Of a stretch of DNA of 64,000 nucleotides, positions 46,607-58,035 are shown piece after piece. The position numbers and the translations under genes are program-made. The DNA comes from Sipunculus nudus. Taxonomy: Eukaryota; Annelida; Sipuncula; Golfingiida; Sipunculidae. The notes beneath the pieces were generated by a model that ran no database searches, had not been told where the DNA came from, and worked only from the letters and a program-made list of their open reading frames with translations. Positions within the stretch are counted from its first letter, which is position 1. Each line of letters starts with the position of its first letter. The stretch is taken from NCBI GenBank assembly GCA_026874595.1, contig CM049308.1, positions 26,522,367 through 26,586,366 of the forward strand, written 5' to 3'.

Positions 46607-47515
46607 ATAGCCAGTGCACCCCCATGTAAAAAAAGGTGAAAACCATAGGGCACATGTTTTCGTAAAATTTCTTTGCCTTGCAGGCAGATTTGGAATTTTT
46701 TTTAAAGGATAGGTCCATGGCCTGAAGGAAGGGCTTGCTTTTGAATTTGGATGATTGTAATCCAGCCAAGAACAGTAACATAGAAATCAAGTCAAATCTG
46801 TGACTTGAACCACACTCAGATATTCCCCTGTCACATGGCAATAGACCTTTTCCACGAGCATGCACACAGTGTGTTTGAGCAGAGTTTGGGGCTGCAAGGT
46901 ACAGGTCGTCTAACCTCCAGACATGCGAGATGATGATATCAGATATCCAGGTGTCTAATATTAATAAACAGGAGGTAGAACACAACTATTTTATAGCTAG
47001 ATAGCCATATTTTCTTGTAATATGGCCAAAATAAAGGAATTAACATCATTATTTGTTTACGTATGTAGAATGGACTGTCAGCTATAAATAGGTTCAAAAG
47101 ATACAAGTTGAACTCTGTTTCATTCAGGTTCTCATGGTTGTCAAGGACACTACAAGTTATGTCACTGCAACAGGACCAAATACCCAAATTTGAATGTGGA
47201 TTGAAACCATTTTCAATGTGGATTGACCTTTCACACTGCAATAAAAATATGAACTTATCCATTTTGGCTCAATGTCATGTACTGTCAATTGACATCACAC
47301 TTGTGGCCTGTTGTTTCATATGACATTGATTGTTCTGCATGATGACGCAGGTATATGAAACCCAGACTTTAGGTCCATATTGTTTTGGTTTAGTTGTTAT
47401 GTGAAAGCACTAAATTGATTTCTACTATCTGCTTTGGCCTAAAGGGTTTGGGCACAGTGGCCATGTGAAATTGGTGTTAGACAATTAGGAAGTTGTAGAC
47501 TAAGACTTTGACATA

Positions 47516-48016
47516 AGCCCTTTTTACACTAGAAAAATGTGGCGCCCGCTAGACTGGTCCAGAAAAATGTGGAGCGGGCTACATTTTAACTTGCATTCAC
47601 ACTGTGCCGGACCAAGTGACCATGTAGAGCGCGCTACCCTGTCAACTTAGACCCCATTGCACTTGGCCCAGCCTATAATCTGCATTTTGTTTACACGCAG
47701 ATAAGTACTGCAATCTAGCGCGGTCTAGATTGGATTCCCCCTTGCGCGCATGGCTTAATCCTAGTCACATGACAGCCAAGTCTTGCTGGAGCGTGCTGTA
47801 TAGGTAGCATGATCCATTTCTGTTTACACTTGTTCGAAGCACATATGTAGGCAGCGCCAGAAGCATCTGGCGCGCGCCAGAATGTAGAACCAACTCAAAC
47901 CTGTGATCAAAATGTAGCATGCTCAAGACCTAAAATCCTCCTAATCTGGCGTGTTTGGGGGACTTGGCGCGCTAAATGATGTAGAGCTCTCCAGAAAAAC
48001 ATGTGTAAATGGGGCT
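47516..48016. mobile_element. Candidate MITE with AGCCC...GGGCT ends
   Basis: The left end AGCCCTTTTTACACTAGAAA and the reverse of the right end (AGCCCCATTTACACATG) match at most positions, so the ends are inverted repeats. ATA flanks both sides. The interior is GC-richer than the intron and full of GCGCGC, TCTAGCGCGG and TGTAGAGCG motifs. Superfamily not assigned. From 46607 to 47515 nothing is recognised. Confidence 0.6.
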
Positions 48017-48169
48017 ATAGACTCTTAGGTAAGGACTTTAGAAATTAACCTGAGAAATCATCAAGCTCAGGTTCCTCAGTGTAAAAATCTGCCAAATACA
48101 GTCTAATGGTCACATGCTCTCAACATTCATATTTCAAATTATTTATATTATAATAAAAATTAGATAAAG

Positions 48170-48250
48170 TGGAACTTGTCTGAAAGACCACCAGTCTAAT
48201 ATGACCATCTCTCTATTAAGACCACCCTTGAGTGAACTGAAAAGATTCAC
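48170..48250. repeat. Short interspersed repeat scrap
   Basis: GGAACTTGTCTGAAAGACCA and TCTATTAAGACCACCCTTGA resemble the segment near 11105-11210 (TGTCTCACTAACATGACAAC, GGGTGGTTGTTTAAGTGGG) in general pattern. Low confidence as to family. Confidence 0.35.
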
Positions 48251-48322
48251 AATAGTTATAAACCCAGTTATCAGCATCCCTGCAGAAGATTACCACAAGT
48301 TAATCATGCAATAATGTTTCAG

Positions 48323-48553
48323 ATTGAGAACGGAGCATTGGTAGCAACAGAAAACGTGGAGGTGGTGAAAGCAGTACCTGTCGGAACCACAGCCATCAAG
48401 TGTCAAATCCCCGGAACCTCATCTTTCAGTATTAAGATCAGCAACTTTGGCACCGACTTCAGCACCTCATTCATGCTGCTCCTGCAGGTTGACAAACGCT
48501 GCTTCGATGTCGACTATGACGCCAAAAAGGGTCTCATCACCCTCGCCAGACTG
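48323..48553 (+). CDS. VWDE-like exon 22: beta-rich segment (paralogue of exon 4)
   Basis: 77 codons, phase 0 to 0, acceptor ATAATGTTTCAG, donor GTAAGG. It encodes IKCQIPGTSSFSIKISNFGT, DFSTSFMLLLQVDKRCFDVD and a Lys-Gly linker. The SNFG-x-x-FS motif corresponds to the SNDG-x-x-[YF]S motif that VWDE proteins have at this place, and to SKDGGETL in exon 4. Length and phases equal exon 4. The introns on both sides carry the two large minisatellites. Confidence 0.88.
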
Positions 48554-49164
48554 GTAAGGATTTTATTCTTTTGTTTTTATTTATAATTTTCTAGGGTGGT
48601 ATATTTTAAGTGGTCAGTTTTGTTTTTATATTTTTATGAGATAACCACCTCCAATTCAGTATGCAAAGCTTAACCAATTTTACCCAGATGTTCTTTTTAT
48701 GGGCTCTCTACCATGGTGTACTAGTTAATTGACCTAACCATGAACTCTATGTGACCTTAGTAGCATATTCATTTAATGAATTATCATAAGCAGAGTAGTT
48801 GCAAGCAACCAATCAAATAACTGTTGGCAATGCAAAACAGTCTATCAACTGACAAGTTCAAAACTGGCATTATTTTTGCAACTCTCCCAAACAGAACACA
48901 TGTATCCTTCACCAGTATCACTCTCCGCATGTTTTTCAGGGATATATTATATTTCAGGGAAAATATAAAAAATTTCTAGGTCACAGGTTGCAGAAGCTGT
49001 CCTGCTGAGTGAATAATAATATCCCTACTTGCACTGAATTCAAATGAGACATATAATCGAAAATATGGCAAAACACTTACAAAACAATGATTGTGATGTA
49101 GCAGATTCTAGCTGCTGATGTCATTCAATGTGACGGCATATGCTACTGTACCCAAAGTGCCAGG

Positions 49165-52100
49165 ATAGTCCAGTACTGGAGCCAGGGGTTACCCCTCACT
49201 AAATGGTCTACTTGCTCAAGGATAGGCCAGTACTGGAGCCAGGGGATACCCTTCACTAAGTGGTCTACTTGCTCAAGGATAGGCCAGTACTGGAGCCAGG
49301 GGTTACCCCTCACTAAGTGGTCTACTTGCTCAAGGATAGGCCAGTACTGGAGCCAGGGGTGACCCCTCACTAATTGGTCTACTTGCTCAAGGATAGGCCA
49401 GTACTGGAGCCAGGGGATACCCTTCACTAAGTGGTCTACTTGCTCAAGGATAGGCCAGTACTGGAGCCAGGGGTGACCCCTCACTAATTGGTCTACTTGC
49501 TCAAGGATAGGCCAGTACTGGAGCCAGGGGATACCCTTCACTAAGTGGTCTACTTGCTCAAGGATAGGCCAGTACTGGAGCCAGGGGTGACCCCTCACTA
49601 AGTGGTCTACTTGTTCAATGATAGGCCAGTACTGGAGCCAGGGGTTACCCCTCACTAAGTGGTCTACTTGCTCAAGGATAGGCCAGCACTGGAGCCAGGG
49701 GTTACCCCTCACTAAGTGGTCTACTTGCTCAAGGATAGGCCAGTACTGGAGCCAGGGGTTACCCCTCACTAAGTGGTCTACTTGCTCAAGGATAGGCCAG
49801 TACTGGAGCCAGGGGTGACCCCTCACTAAGTGGTCTACTTGCTCAAGGATAGGCCAGCACTGGAGCCAGGGGTGACCCCTCACTAATTGGTCTACTTGCT
49901 CGTGGATAGGCCAGTACTGGAGCCAGGGGTTACCCCTCACTAAGTGGTCTACTTGCTCAAGGATAGGCCAGTACTGGAGCCAGGGGTGACCCCTCACTAA
50001 GTGGTCTACTTGCTCAAGGATAGGCCAGTACTGGAGCCAGGGGTTACCCCTCACTAAGTGGTCTACTTGCTAATGGATAGGCCAGTACTGGAGCCAGGGG
50101 ATACCCCTCACTAAGTGGTCTACTTGCTCAAGGATAGGCCAGCACTGGAGCCAGGGGTTACCCCTCACTAAGTGGTCTACTTGCTCAAGGATAGGCCAGC
50201 ACTGGAGCCAGGGGTTACCCCTCACTAAGTGGTCTACTTGCTCAAGGATAGGCCAGCACTGGAGCCAGGGGTTACCCCTCACTAAGTGGTCTACTTGCTC
50301 AAGGATAGGCCAGTACTGGAGCCAGGGGATACCCCTCACTAAGTGGTCTACTTGCTCAAGGATAGGCCAGCACTGGAGCCAGGGGTTACCCCTCACTAAG
50401 TGGTCTACTTGCTCAAGGATAGGCCAGTACTGGAGCCAGGGGTGACCCCTCACTAAGTGGTCTACTTGCTCAAGGATAGGCCAGTATTGGAGCCAGGGGT
50501 TACCCCTCACTAAGTGGTCTACTTGCTCAAGGATAGGCCAGTACTGGAGCCAGGGGTTACCCCTCACTAAGTGGTCTACTTGCTCAAGGATAGGCCAGTA
50601 CTGGAGCCAGGGGTTACCCCTCACTAAGTGGTCTACTTGCTCAAGGATAGGCCAGCACTGGAGCCAGGGGTTATCCCTCACTAAGTGGTCTACTTGCTCA
50701 AGGATAGGCCAGTACTGGAGCCAGGGGTGACCCCTCACTAAGTGGTCTACTTGCTCAAGGATAGGCCAGTACTGGAGCCAGGGGTTACCCCTCACTAAGT
50801 GGTCTACTTGCTCAAGGATAGGCCAGCACTGGAGCCAGGGGTGACCCCTCACTAAGTGGTCTACTTGTTCAATGATAGGCCAGTACTGGAGCCAGGGGTT
50901 ACCCCTCACTAAGTGGTCTACTTGCTCAAGGATAGGCCAGTACTGGAGCCAGGGGTTACCCCTCACTAAGTGGTCTACTTGCTCAAGGATAGGCCAGTAC
51001 TGGAGCCAGGGGTTACCCCTCACTAAGTGGTCTACTTGCTCAATGATTGGCAAGCACTGGAGCCAGGGGTTACCCCTCACTAAGTGGTGTGCTTGCTCAA
51101 TGATAGGCCAGTACTGGAGCCAGGGGTTACCCCTCACTAAGTGGTCTACTTGCTCAAGGATAGGCCAGTACTGGAGCCAGGGGATACCCCTCACTAAGTG
51201 GTCTACTTGCTCAAGGATAGGCCAGCACTGGAGCCAGGGGTGACCCCTCACTAAGTGGTCTACTTGCTCAAGGATAGGCCAGTACTGGAGCCAGGGGTGA
51301 CCCCTCACTAAGTGGTCTACTTGCTCAAGGATAGGCCAGTACTGGAGCCAGGGGTTACCCCTCACTAAGTGGTCTACTTGCTCAAGGATAGGCCAGCACT
51401 GGAGCCAGGGGTTACCCCTCACTAAGTGGTCTACTTGCTAAAGGATAGGCCAGCACTGGAGCCAGGGGTTACCCCTCACTAAGTGGTCTACTTGCTCAAG
51501 GATAGGCCAGCACTGGAGCCAGGGGTTACCCCTCACTAAGTGGTCTACTTGCTCAAGGATAGGCCAGTACTGGAGCCAGGGGATACCCCTCACTAAGTGG
51601 TCTACTTGCTCAAGGATAGGCCAGCACTGGAGCCAGGGGTTACCCCTCACTAAGTGGTCTACTTGCTCAAGGATAGGCCAGCACTGGAGCCAGGGGTTAC
51701 CCCTCAGTAAGTGGTCTACTTGCTCAAGGATAGGCCAGCACTGGAGCCAGGGGTTACCCCTCACTAAGTGGTCTACTTGCTCAAGGATAGGCCAGTACTG
51801 GAGCCAGGGGATACCCCTCACTAAGTGGTCTACTTGCTCAAGGATAGGCCAGCACTGGAGCCAGGGGTTACCCCTCACTAAGTGGTCTACTTGCTCAAGG
51901 ATAGGCCAGCACTGGAGCCAGGGGTGACCCCTCACTAAGTGGTCTACTTGCTCAAGGATAGGCCAGTACTGGAGCCAGGGGTTACCCCTCACTAAGTGGT
52001 CTACTTGCTCAAGGATAGGCCAGTACTGGAGCCAGGGGTTACCCCTCACTAAGTGGTCTACTTGCTCAAGGATAGGCCAGTACTGGAGCCAGGGGTTACC

Positions 52101-52797
52101 CCTCACTAAGTGGTCTACTTGCTCAAGGATAGGCCAGCACTGGAGCCAGGGGTTACCCCTCACTAAGTGGTCTACTTGCTCAAGGATAGGCCAGTACTGG
52201 AGCCAGGGGTGACCCCTCACTAAGTGGTCTACTTGCTCAAGGATAGGCCAGTACTGGAGCCAGGGGTTACCCCTCACTAAGTGGTCTACTTGCTCAAGGA
52301 TAGGCCAGTACTGGAGCCAGGGGTTACCCCTCACTAAGTGGTCTACTTGCTCAAGGATAGGCCAGTACTGGAGCCAGGGGTTACCCCTCACTAAGTGGTC
52401 TACTCGCTCAAGGATAGGCCAGTACTGGAGCCAGGGGTGACCCCTCACTAAGTGGTCTACTTGGTCAAGGATAGGCCAGTACTGGAGCCAGGGGTTACCC
52501 CTCAATAAGTGGTCTACTTGCTCAAGGATAGGCCAGCACTGGAGCCAGGGGTGACCCCTCACTAAGTGGTCTACTTGTTCAATGATAGGCCAGTACTGGA
52601 GCCAGGGGTTACCCCTCACTAAGTGGTCTACTTGCTCAAGGATAGGCCAGTACTGGAGCCAGGGGTTACCCCTCACTAAGTGGTCTACTTGCTCAATGAT
52701 AGGCAAGCACTGGAGCCAGGGGTTACCCCTCACTAAGTGGTGTGCTTGCTCAATGATAGGCCAGTACTGGAGCCAGGGGTTACCCCTCACTAAGTGG
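49165..52797. repeat. Minisatellite, 57-bp unit, about 64 copies, with higher-order structure
   Basis: The unit GGATAGGCCAGTACTGGAGC, CAGGGGTTACCCCTCACTAA, GTGGTCTACTTGCTCAA occurs about 64 times. Three variable sites recur: GTAC/GCAC, GGGGTTA/GGGGTGA/GGGGATA and CAAGG/CAATG. A rare variant pair (GGCAAGCACTGG followed by TGGTGTGCTTGC) occurs at 51051 and 52704, exactly 29 units apart, showing a duplicated block. The unit carries CCAGTACTGG, a perfect palindrome, and AGGGGTTACCCCT, a hairpin. The antisense reading of 19 residues per unit (LVRGNPWLQYWPILEQVDH) is open for hundreds of codons only because 57 is divisible by three. Confidence 0.97.
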
Positions 52798-53030
52798 TGT
52801 TTTGCAAAAGGAATTATAGGCTACTGACTGCTAAGCACATGTATAGTGTTTAAAGCTATTTGAGCTTTTAGCAATAGAAGTCAAGTGTGAAATACACGGT
52901 GTAATCAAACCTCCTCTGAACAGGTTAAGTAATTAAAAGTGAAACCAACTGAAACCAGTACCCCTACAAAATATCCAAAATTAATATACACAAACACACA
53001 CACATATATAGAGATAAATAGATAGATAGG

Positions 53031-53033
<3 letters not shown>

Positions 53034-53091
<58 letters not shown>
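53034..53091. repeat. (GA)n microsatellite
   Basis: About 28 GA units, preceded by a short ATAGATAGATAG tract and ACACACAC. Confidence 0.95.
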
Positions 53092-53094
<3 letters not shown>

Positions 53095-53634
53095 AAATAG
53101 GGGTGGCAGGGTGGCAGTGCAGGTTTCATGGGTTCAGGCATGAAAACTGTAGATTTTATGTAACCTTTTTGTAAAAGGTGTTCTTGCAATTGTTACAGGT
53201 AAAACATATTTTTTAGCAAATGGTGGACAGATGCACACCCTTGTGTCCTTGCCCAGCTTATGTGAGAGGATATTTACAGTATGTGGCAGCAGGTTTACTG
53301 TGGTTGACTTCATATTTGCAATGATTTCTTCATTTTAAATGTATTGTGAGGGTTTCATTTTTGCTATTGCACCAGTATCGAAATACAACAATTTTTTTTA
53401 CTTTTATTTAAAATAAATCCTACAATACTTCCTCATAACGTATAGTAGCTGTATTAAGATTTGCATCATAGTTATTGTTTTGACAATTATTATTGCTTGT
53501 TTGTATGAGAACTTTCCGATATACCATCCACAGATTATGTTGTTGATTAAAAAAACCATGATAACCTATGCATTTACGCAGATGAATCATACCATATTGT
53601 GCAACCTCGATAAAAGGGCAGTTTTTCCCAGAGG

Positions 53635-53715
53635 GTTTCATATTCGCGAATATATCTCATTCGTGAATATTGCGAAAATAAAACCCTCGTGAACAAAAGA
53701 GCAACCACAGTCCAC
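53635..53715. repeat. 'GGGTTTCATATTCGCGAATAT' short repeat, best copy
   Basis: GGGTTTCATATTCGCGAATA, CATTCGTGAATATTGCGAAA and AAAACCCTCGTGAACAAAAG with AGCAACCACAGT. The segment is self-complementary in parts (CGCGAATAT against ATATTCGCG; GAGGGTTT against AAACCCTC) and ends just upstream of exon 23. Fragments occur at 38086, 38402, 43078, 53345 and 56755. Confidence 0.6.
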
Positions 53716-53768
53716 AGTATTTGTTGATGGACATTATTTTATCTGACAGGACTGTCTTTATTTTTCAG

Positions 53769-53883
53769 CCTAACACATGCTTTATCGATGGAGAATGCTA
53801 CATGCCTCTTGATCCTGATCCTGGAAATCCACTCAAGGCCTGTAATCCGACATCCAGCACAGATACATTCGTTGAAGTCGGAG
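53769..53883 (+). CDS. VWDE-like exon 23: small Cys module (paralogue of exon 5)
   Basis: 115 bases, phase 0 to 1, acceptor TTTATTTTTCAG, donor GTCAGT. It encodes PNTCFIDGECYMPLDPDPG then NPLKACNPTSSTDTFVEVG, with C-x5-C-x14-C as in exon 5. The C-x-I-x-G-x-CY form is even closer to the vertebrate VWDE module than exon 5. It closes the second duplicated block. The donor was chosen for equal length with exon 5 and for the frame into exon 24. Confidence 0.88.
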
Positions 53884-54539
53884 GTCAGTTTTATTTAATA
53901 TATAATCACCTATAAAGCATTTATATAAATTGGTACCTGCCAAAATATTGCCCTGAATCATTTGCTTACTCCTGTACAAGGGTGTTGAAAAAAGTGGTTT
54001 GGGCAGGATCACAGGCGTCAACATTAACACAGCGTGTCGGACTCATGCTTCGACTGGGCTACAGCACCTGTCAATCAGATGCCCTGACTGACTGGGCCCC
54101 AAAAATGTAATAAATGTTACCGCTGGCTGAAACATCACATTTTCTGTGACTCAGGCCTGGAACCTTATACACAATCTGTGCTACCCGTGTCATTTCCGCT
54201 GATCCCCCTTGACCTATCGTACAGATATGTTGTGACAGGTTCTATAATGAATTTACATTCTGTCATGGACCGTCATGTCCATCCAATAGAGATATATCAG
54301 TTTGGACTACTCTTTGGGATCTGTCGTGCATGCGCAAAACTGGACCTGCGGTCACACTTTGTTTGTTATTTTTAAACAGACACATGTGTACTGTGTTTAC
54401 TAGCACACAAAACCATAACAACGTCCATAAACATCTCAAAGGAAGGTATTGAGACTGTATGTTGGGACTGTTTTTGCCTGGAAACTTTTAAATAAAGCCA
54501 AGGGGAACTGATAGTGTGAAAGAATAGTCGTATTATTAC

Positions 54540-54990
54540 TTCTGATTTTAAATCATGATGACCTTGACCTTGATGTTTATTTTTTACACAATAACTTTTG
54601 AACCATTCATGATTTTATCATGAAATTTTGTAAATGTATTGTTTCTTCCAAAATGTTTGATGAGCCAGAAAAACTGGTGACCTTGACCTTTGACCAAGAT
54701 TTCGGATGAGTTTGAAAACTGATGATCTTTATGTTCGTCTTCTCTGTAAAATTTGCAGAAATCTCAGATTTTAAAGGACCCCATCACACATGAAGTGCTG
54801 CATATTTTATCTCCAGTATAATACACAAATTGTTTTAACCAAATTCTCAGAGGACTTAAAAAACTTATGAACGTGACTTTGATCTTAATGGTCAAATTTG
54901 TTGAAGTATATGATTTTTGTAAATACCACAATTTTTGAAGTAGTGCATATTTTTCCTCAAATTTGGGGATAGAGGCCTTAAGGCTTGGGG
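54540..54990. repeat. 'GTGACCTTGACC' tandem-repeat fragment
   Basis: GATGACCTTGACCTTGATG, AATAACTTTTGAACC, TGGTGACCTTGACCTTTGAC and later degraded units place it with 18003-18990. The poly-C and poly-G ends are not present. The sequence before it (53884-54540) includes a GC-richer stretch, 54000-54370, of unknown repeat type; after it, 54990-55999 shows only the 55178 segment. Confidence 0.6.
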
Positions 54991-55999
54991 AGACATCTGT
55001 TTTTGCAATCTTAAAAACAAACCTAGGATAGTTAAAATAAAGTTAAAGGAACTTGAAACTTTGCAGCCTTTACAGTGATCAATTTTGTTGTTGTCTCAGT
55101 CCTATTTTTCACACTAATACTTCAAAAAAATATATTCTTTTTCCTACTTTTTCTTTGCTTTGAGAAGTGTGTTTATGTTACAGTGCAGTTAGTACAAGAT
55201 GGGACAAATTATTATTTTTGTGTATGCAAATGTTCAGCATGTACCACAACATGTTGAAAACGCCCTCATCTCCAGGCTGGTAGATGCCCACCATGTTTGT
55301 TTCTGCCTTTTAGATTGATATATATGAACATATTTGTAGTATGCCAAGCACATATCTTTATTTAATCTGTAATAAAAAATGGGGAATATGATGCCTTTTC
55401 AACTCTTTTTCATTATTTATTTCAAAGAAGGCTACCTTTTAATTTCAGAGCACTTACTCCTCTTTTTATTGGACATTTACCTTTGGGAGATTTGGTATAA
55501 AATTTTATCCAGCATTAATAATGTGTGGTTCAGACCTGTTTTTCCCTACTTTTTCTTTTGTTTTCCTACTTTTATTTTCCATTTCTATTTCTGTCCTACA
55601 TTTTTTGTAATGGTGTGCTGGGCAGCCTGAACTTATGACTTACAGACAAAAAGTTTTCCAACATGTATTACAATTTCGTCTTTAGTCATACAATTTGAAT
55701 GACTTCATCTTAACAACTTTAAAAGGTAAAAAAACATAATATAAATTGTAATACATGCATGTATATAAAAAATGCATAATATTAATATATCTTACCACTG
55801 CCAGCAAGACTGTTAGATTAATGAAAGTACACACAGGCAGTGAAAAAAATTTGAACATTCAGAATGGTACAGTTATTTGGTGTAAAAAGAGATTTTTTTA
55901 TGTGTTTTCATCTTATAGACATTTGTATAATTCAGGAATTAAAAAAAAGAGAAAATCAGTTTGTATCACAATTTAATGTTTTTTTATTTGACGTTTTAG

Positions 56000-56506
56000 G
56001 ATCCCTTACCTTCCCTACCGTTCCAATCGCTGCATTCCCACGTCCTGGCAAGCTTGAACTGACCATCATGTTGGATATGAAATTCACGGAGGATTCGCTG
56101 CTGACGTCCTTCAAACTCTTCGCAGAAAATACAGGAAAGATGTTCCTTGACGTGTTCAGACCGGGCAAGAAAGGTCTGACGTTAGTGTTCAAGGTCGAGG
56201 TTGACATTACAACTACCGGAGCTGTCCTCATCGAACTTGACACATCACTACAGTTCCTGGTCAAAGCTGGTGATGTGCTTGGCTTCCATTATGAAAAAGG
56301 TGATGGAAAAGAGGGTGGAGTTATTCCGTTCTGCGACAATGCTAAAGGAGGACTCATCGCAGGACTATCCAAGGCAGCCCTTAGTTCAGTGTTTACAGCA
56401 AAAATGGGAGATGCGGACCTGAGCTTGGACATCGAAATAAATGTTAAACCTGTGGCTGGTCTAAAGATCATGGCTGCCCTCTCACCACTTACTGTGCCAC
56501 CACCAG
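56000..56506 (+). CDS. VWDE-like exon 24: unassigned 'GD' domain, copy 3
   Basis: 169 residues, phase 1 to 1, acceptor TTGACGTTTTAG, donor GTAATG. Landmarks: TSFKLFAENTGKMFLDVFRP, then VLIELDTSLQFLVKAGDVLG, FHYEKGDGKEGGVIPF and a tail ending in SLDIEINVKP. Like exon 6 it has FRP rather than WRP and follows the small Cys module directly, so exons 6 and 24 are probably the paired first members of the two arrays (510 and 507 bases). It lacks the CCG motif of exons 25-27. Confidence 0.91.
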
Positions 56507-57006
56507 GTAATGTTCACAATCTTTTTATTTCATTGTCATAATAACAAATTTATAGAGGTTCTTTTAAGAAAACTATTTGTGACACTGATTGCCTATTATT
56601 TATTGATTGTATGATTCTTGAATCGTTATATACATGTTCTCTTGAATAACTAATCACAATTTCTTCGTTTTACCTTTTATTATATTATGGGTTCATAAAT
56701 ATACATAAGTATATCAGAATTCAGGTCAGTTGATCTTTTTTTAGCCTTCAGCAATTGGGCCTCTTATTCAAGATTTTTTTTCTCAATAATGGCCCTTTAG
56801 TGAATATTCAAAATTTAAACATTTGCAAAACAAAAAGGCAACCGCAGTATTGGTTTAAGGAAATTGGTAGATTATAAATAGGAAAAACTATATAAGAAAT
56901 TGTTCGAACCCTGAAATAGAAAATCTCTCTTTTCTCCATGTCCAGTATTTTTCAAACCATGTAACTCGTATGCATATAACAATGTTTTTATTATTGCTTC
57001 TTGCAG
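56507..57006 (+). other. Intron 24, one repeat scrap only
   Basis: About 500 AT-rich bases. Only AACAAAAAGGCAACCGCAGTA near 56830 resembles the short repeat at 53635. Confidence 0.5.
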
Positions 57007-57501
57007 ATAAACCCATGGCTTTCCCTCCAATGCCAGTCGTGAAACTGTCATACACACCAGACAGGAAGCTGATCGCATTCAAGGGCATATCCTTCATGAA
57101 CCTTGCTGTGACCAGTTCGTTCAAATTCTACGCCCTCACCAATGGAGTGTTTTACGTTATCTATACAGCTGTAGTTTCAGGCAAGCTCATGGTTCTTGGA
57201 ACTAACAAGGTCTTTGCCCCCAATGCCGGTGAGGTCACTGTGAACATCGATCCATCAGTTCGACTTATCGGAGCGCCAGGGCTTACCATTGGTATTGCTT
57301 ATGATGAAGACCCGACAACGAAATTTGGTATCATACCAGTTGAGCTTTTGACGAAGAAGCCTTGCTGTGGCTTGACCTCCAATATGTTCTATGATGTTCT
57401 CAAATTTGATGCATATTTCTCAGATATCGGAAAAGGTGACCTACCACCCATCTCACTTGACGTCAAGTTGACTGTTGCCTTACAGCCGAATCCTTCCACA
57501 T
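57007..57501 (+). CDS. VWDE-like exon 25: unassigned 'GD' domain, copy 4
   Basis: 165 residues, phase 1 to 1, acceptor TTGCTTCTTGCAG, donor GTAAGT. Landmarks: SSFKFYALTNGVFYVIYTAV and a strand before GLTIGIAYDEDPTTKFGIIP. The usual Trp-Arg is replaced and GD is changed to GL, so this copy is divergent at the two most conserved points. It carries KKPCCGLTSNMFYDVLKF after IIPVE, a motif shared with exons 26 and 27. Confidence 0.9.
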
Positions 57502-57573
57502 GTAAGTACCAGAACTTGTGTAATTAATTATACTATTCAAATAAATTAAACTTAATAAGTCTAGAGATAATGA

Positions 57574-57640
57574 CCTGGGGTCAATTCAGATTTTTCAATT
57601 CCAATTCAGTTCCAGTTTATCAAAAAATTTTTATCAAACT
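57574..57640. repeat. 'CAATTCAGTTCCAG' repeat fragment
   Basis: GGGGTCAATTCAGATTTTTC and CCAATTCAGTTCCAGTTTAT match the start of the repeat at 175-480. Confidence 0.55.
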
Positions 57641-58035
57641 TTTAAGTCCATTTGCTGATAAGTGTTATGAAAGAAAATATCAATTGCATTTGAACTTGTT
57701 TCCTTTTCATTTGCTCAAAGTCCTATATTGCAAATGATGCTCGTAACAATAAAATCTGTGGGGCTTTCACACCCAAGCCTACTGGCTCTGAGCCCCAAGC
57801 TTATCCCAGTTTCTGTAGCAATGAAGTGACTTAGGAGAGAAACTCCTCTTTGGTAGGAAGCTAGTCCAGCACCGGAAAATATTCCATGGCTCATCTGTAA
57901 AATAAACTGCTTCAAGAAAAGAAGAACAACTCTTGGGCAAGGTTAAGGTAGTATCAGTGACAAATTTGAAATTTCATGATAGGAGATCTGTATTGTTTCA
58001 TTTGTGTAAATTTTAATATTTAACAGATAAAAAAC

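Noticed and set aside
46602-47262. Antisense frames of 127 and 107 residues
   Set aside because: No family similarity or coding pattern is seen; they lie in intron sequence beside the minisatellite.
49143-52790. Three long antisense reading frames (303, 450 and 450 residues) of a 19-residue repeat
   Set aside because: They follow from a 57-base minisatellite whose unit is a multiple of three with no stop in that frame. Single C-to-A changes make the breaks, a second frame is also partly open, and the composition fits no protein family.
44957-52797. Possible CRISPR-like arrays
   Set aside because: Units are contiguous tandem repeats without spacers, and the window is eukaryotic.
53189-53905. 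Poly-Leu/Ser frame over the GA microsatellite (about 52905-53189, minus)
   Set aside because: It is generated by translating the (GA)n repeat.
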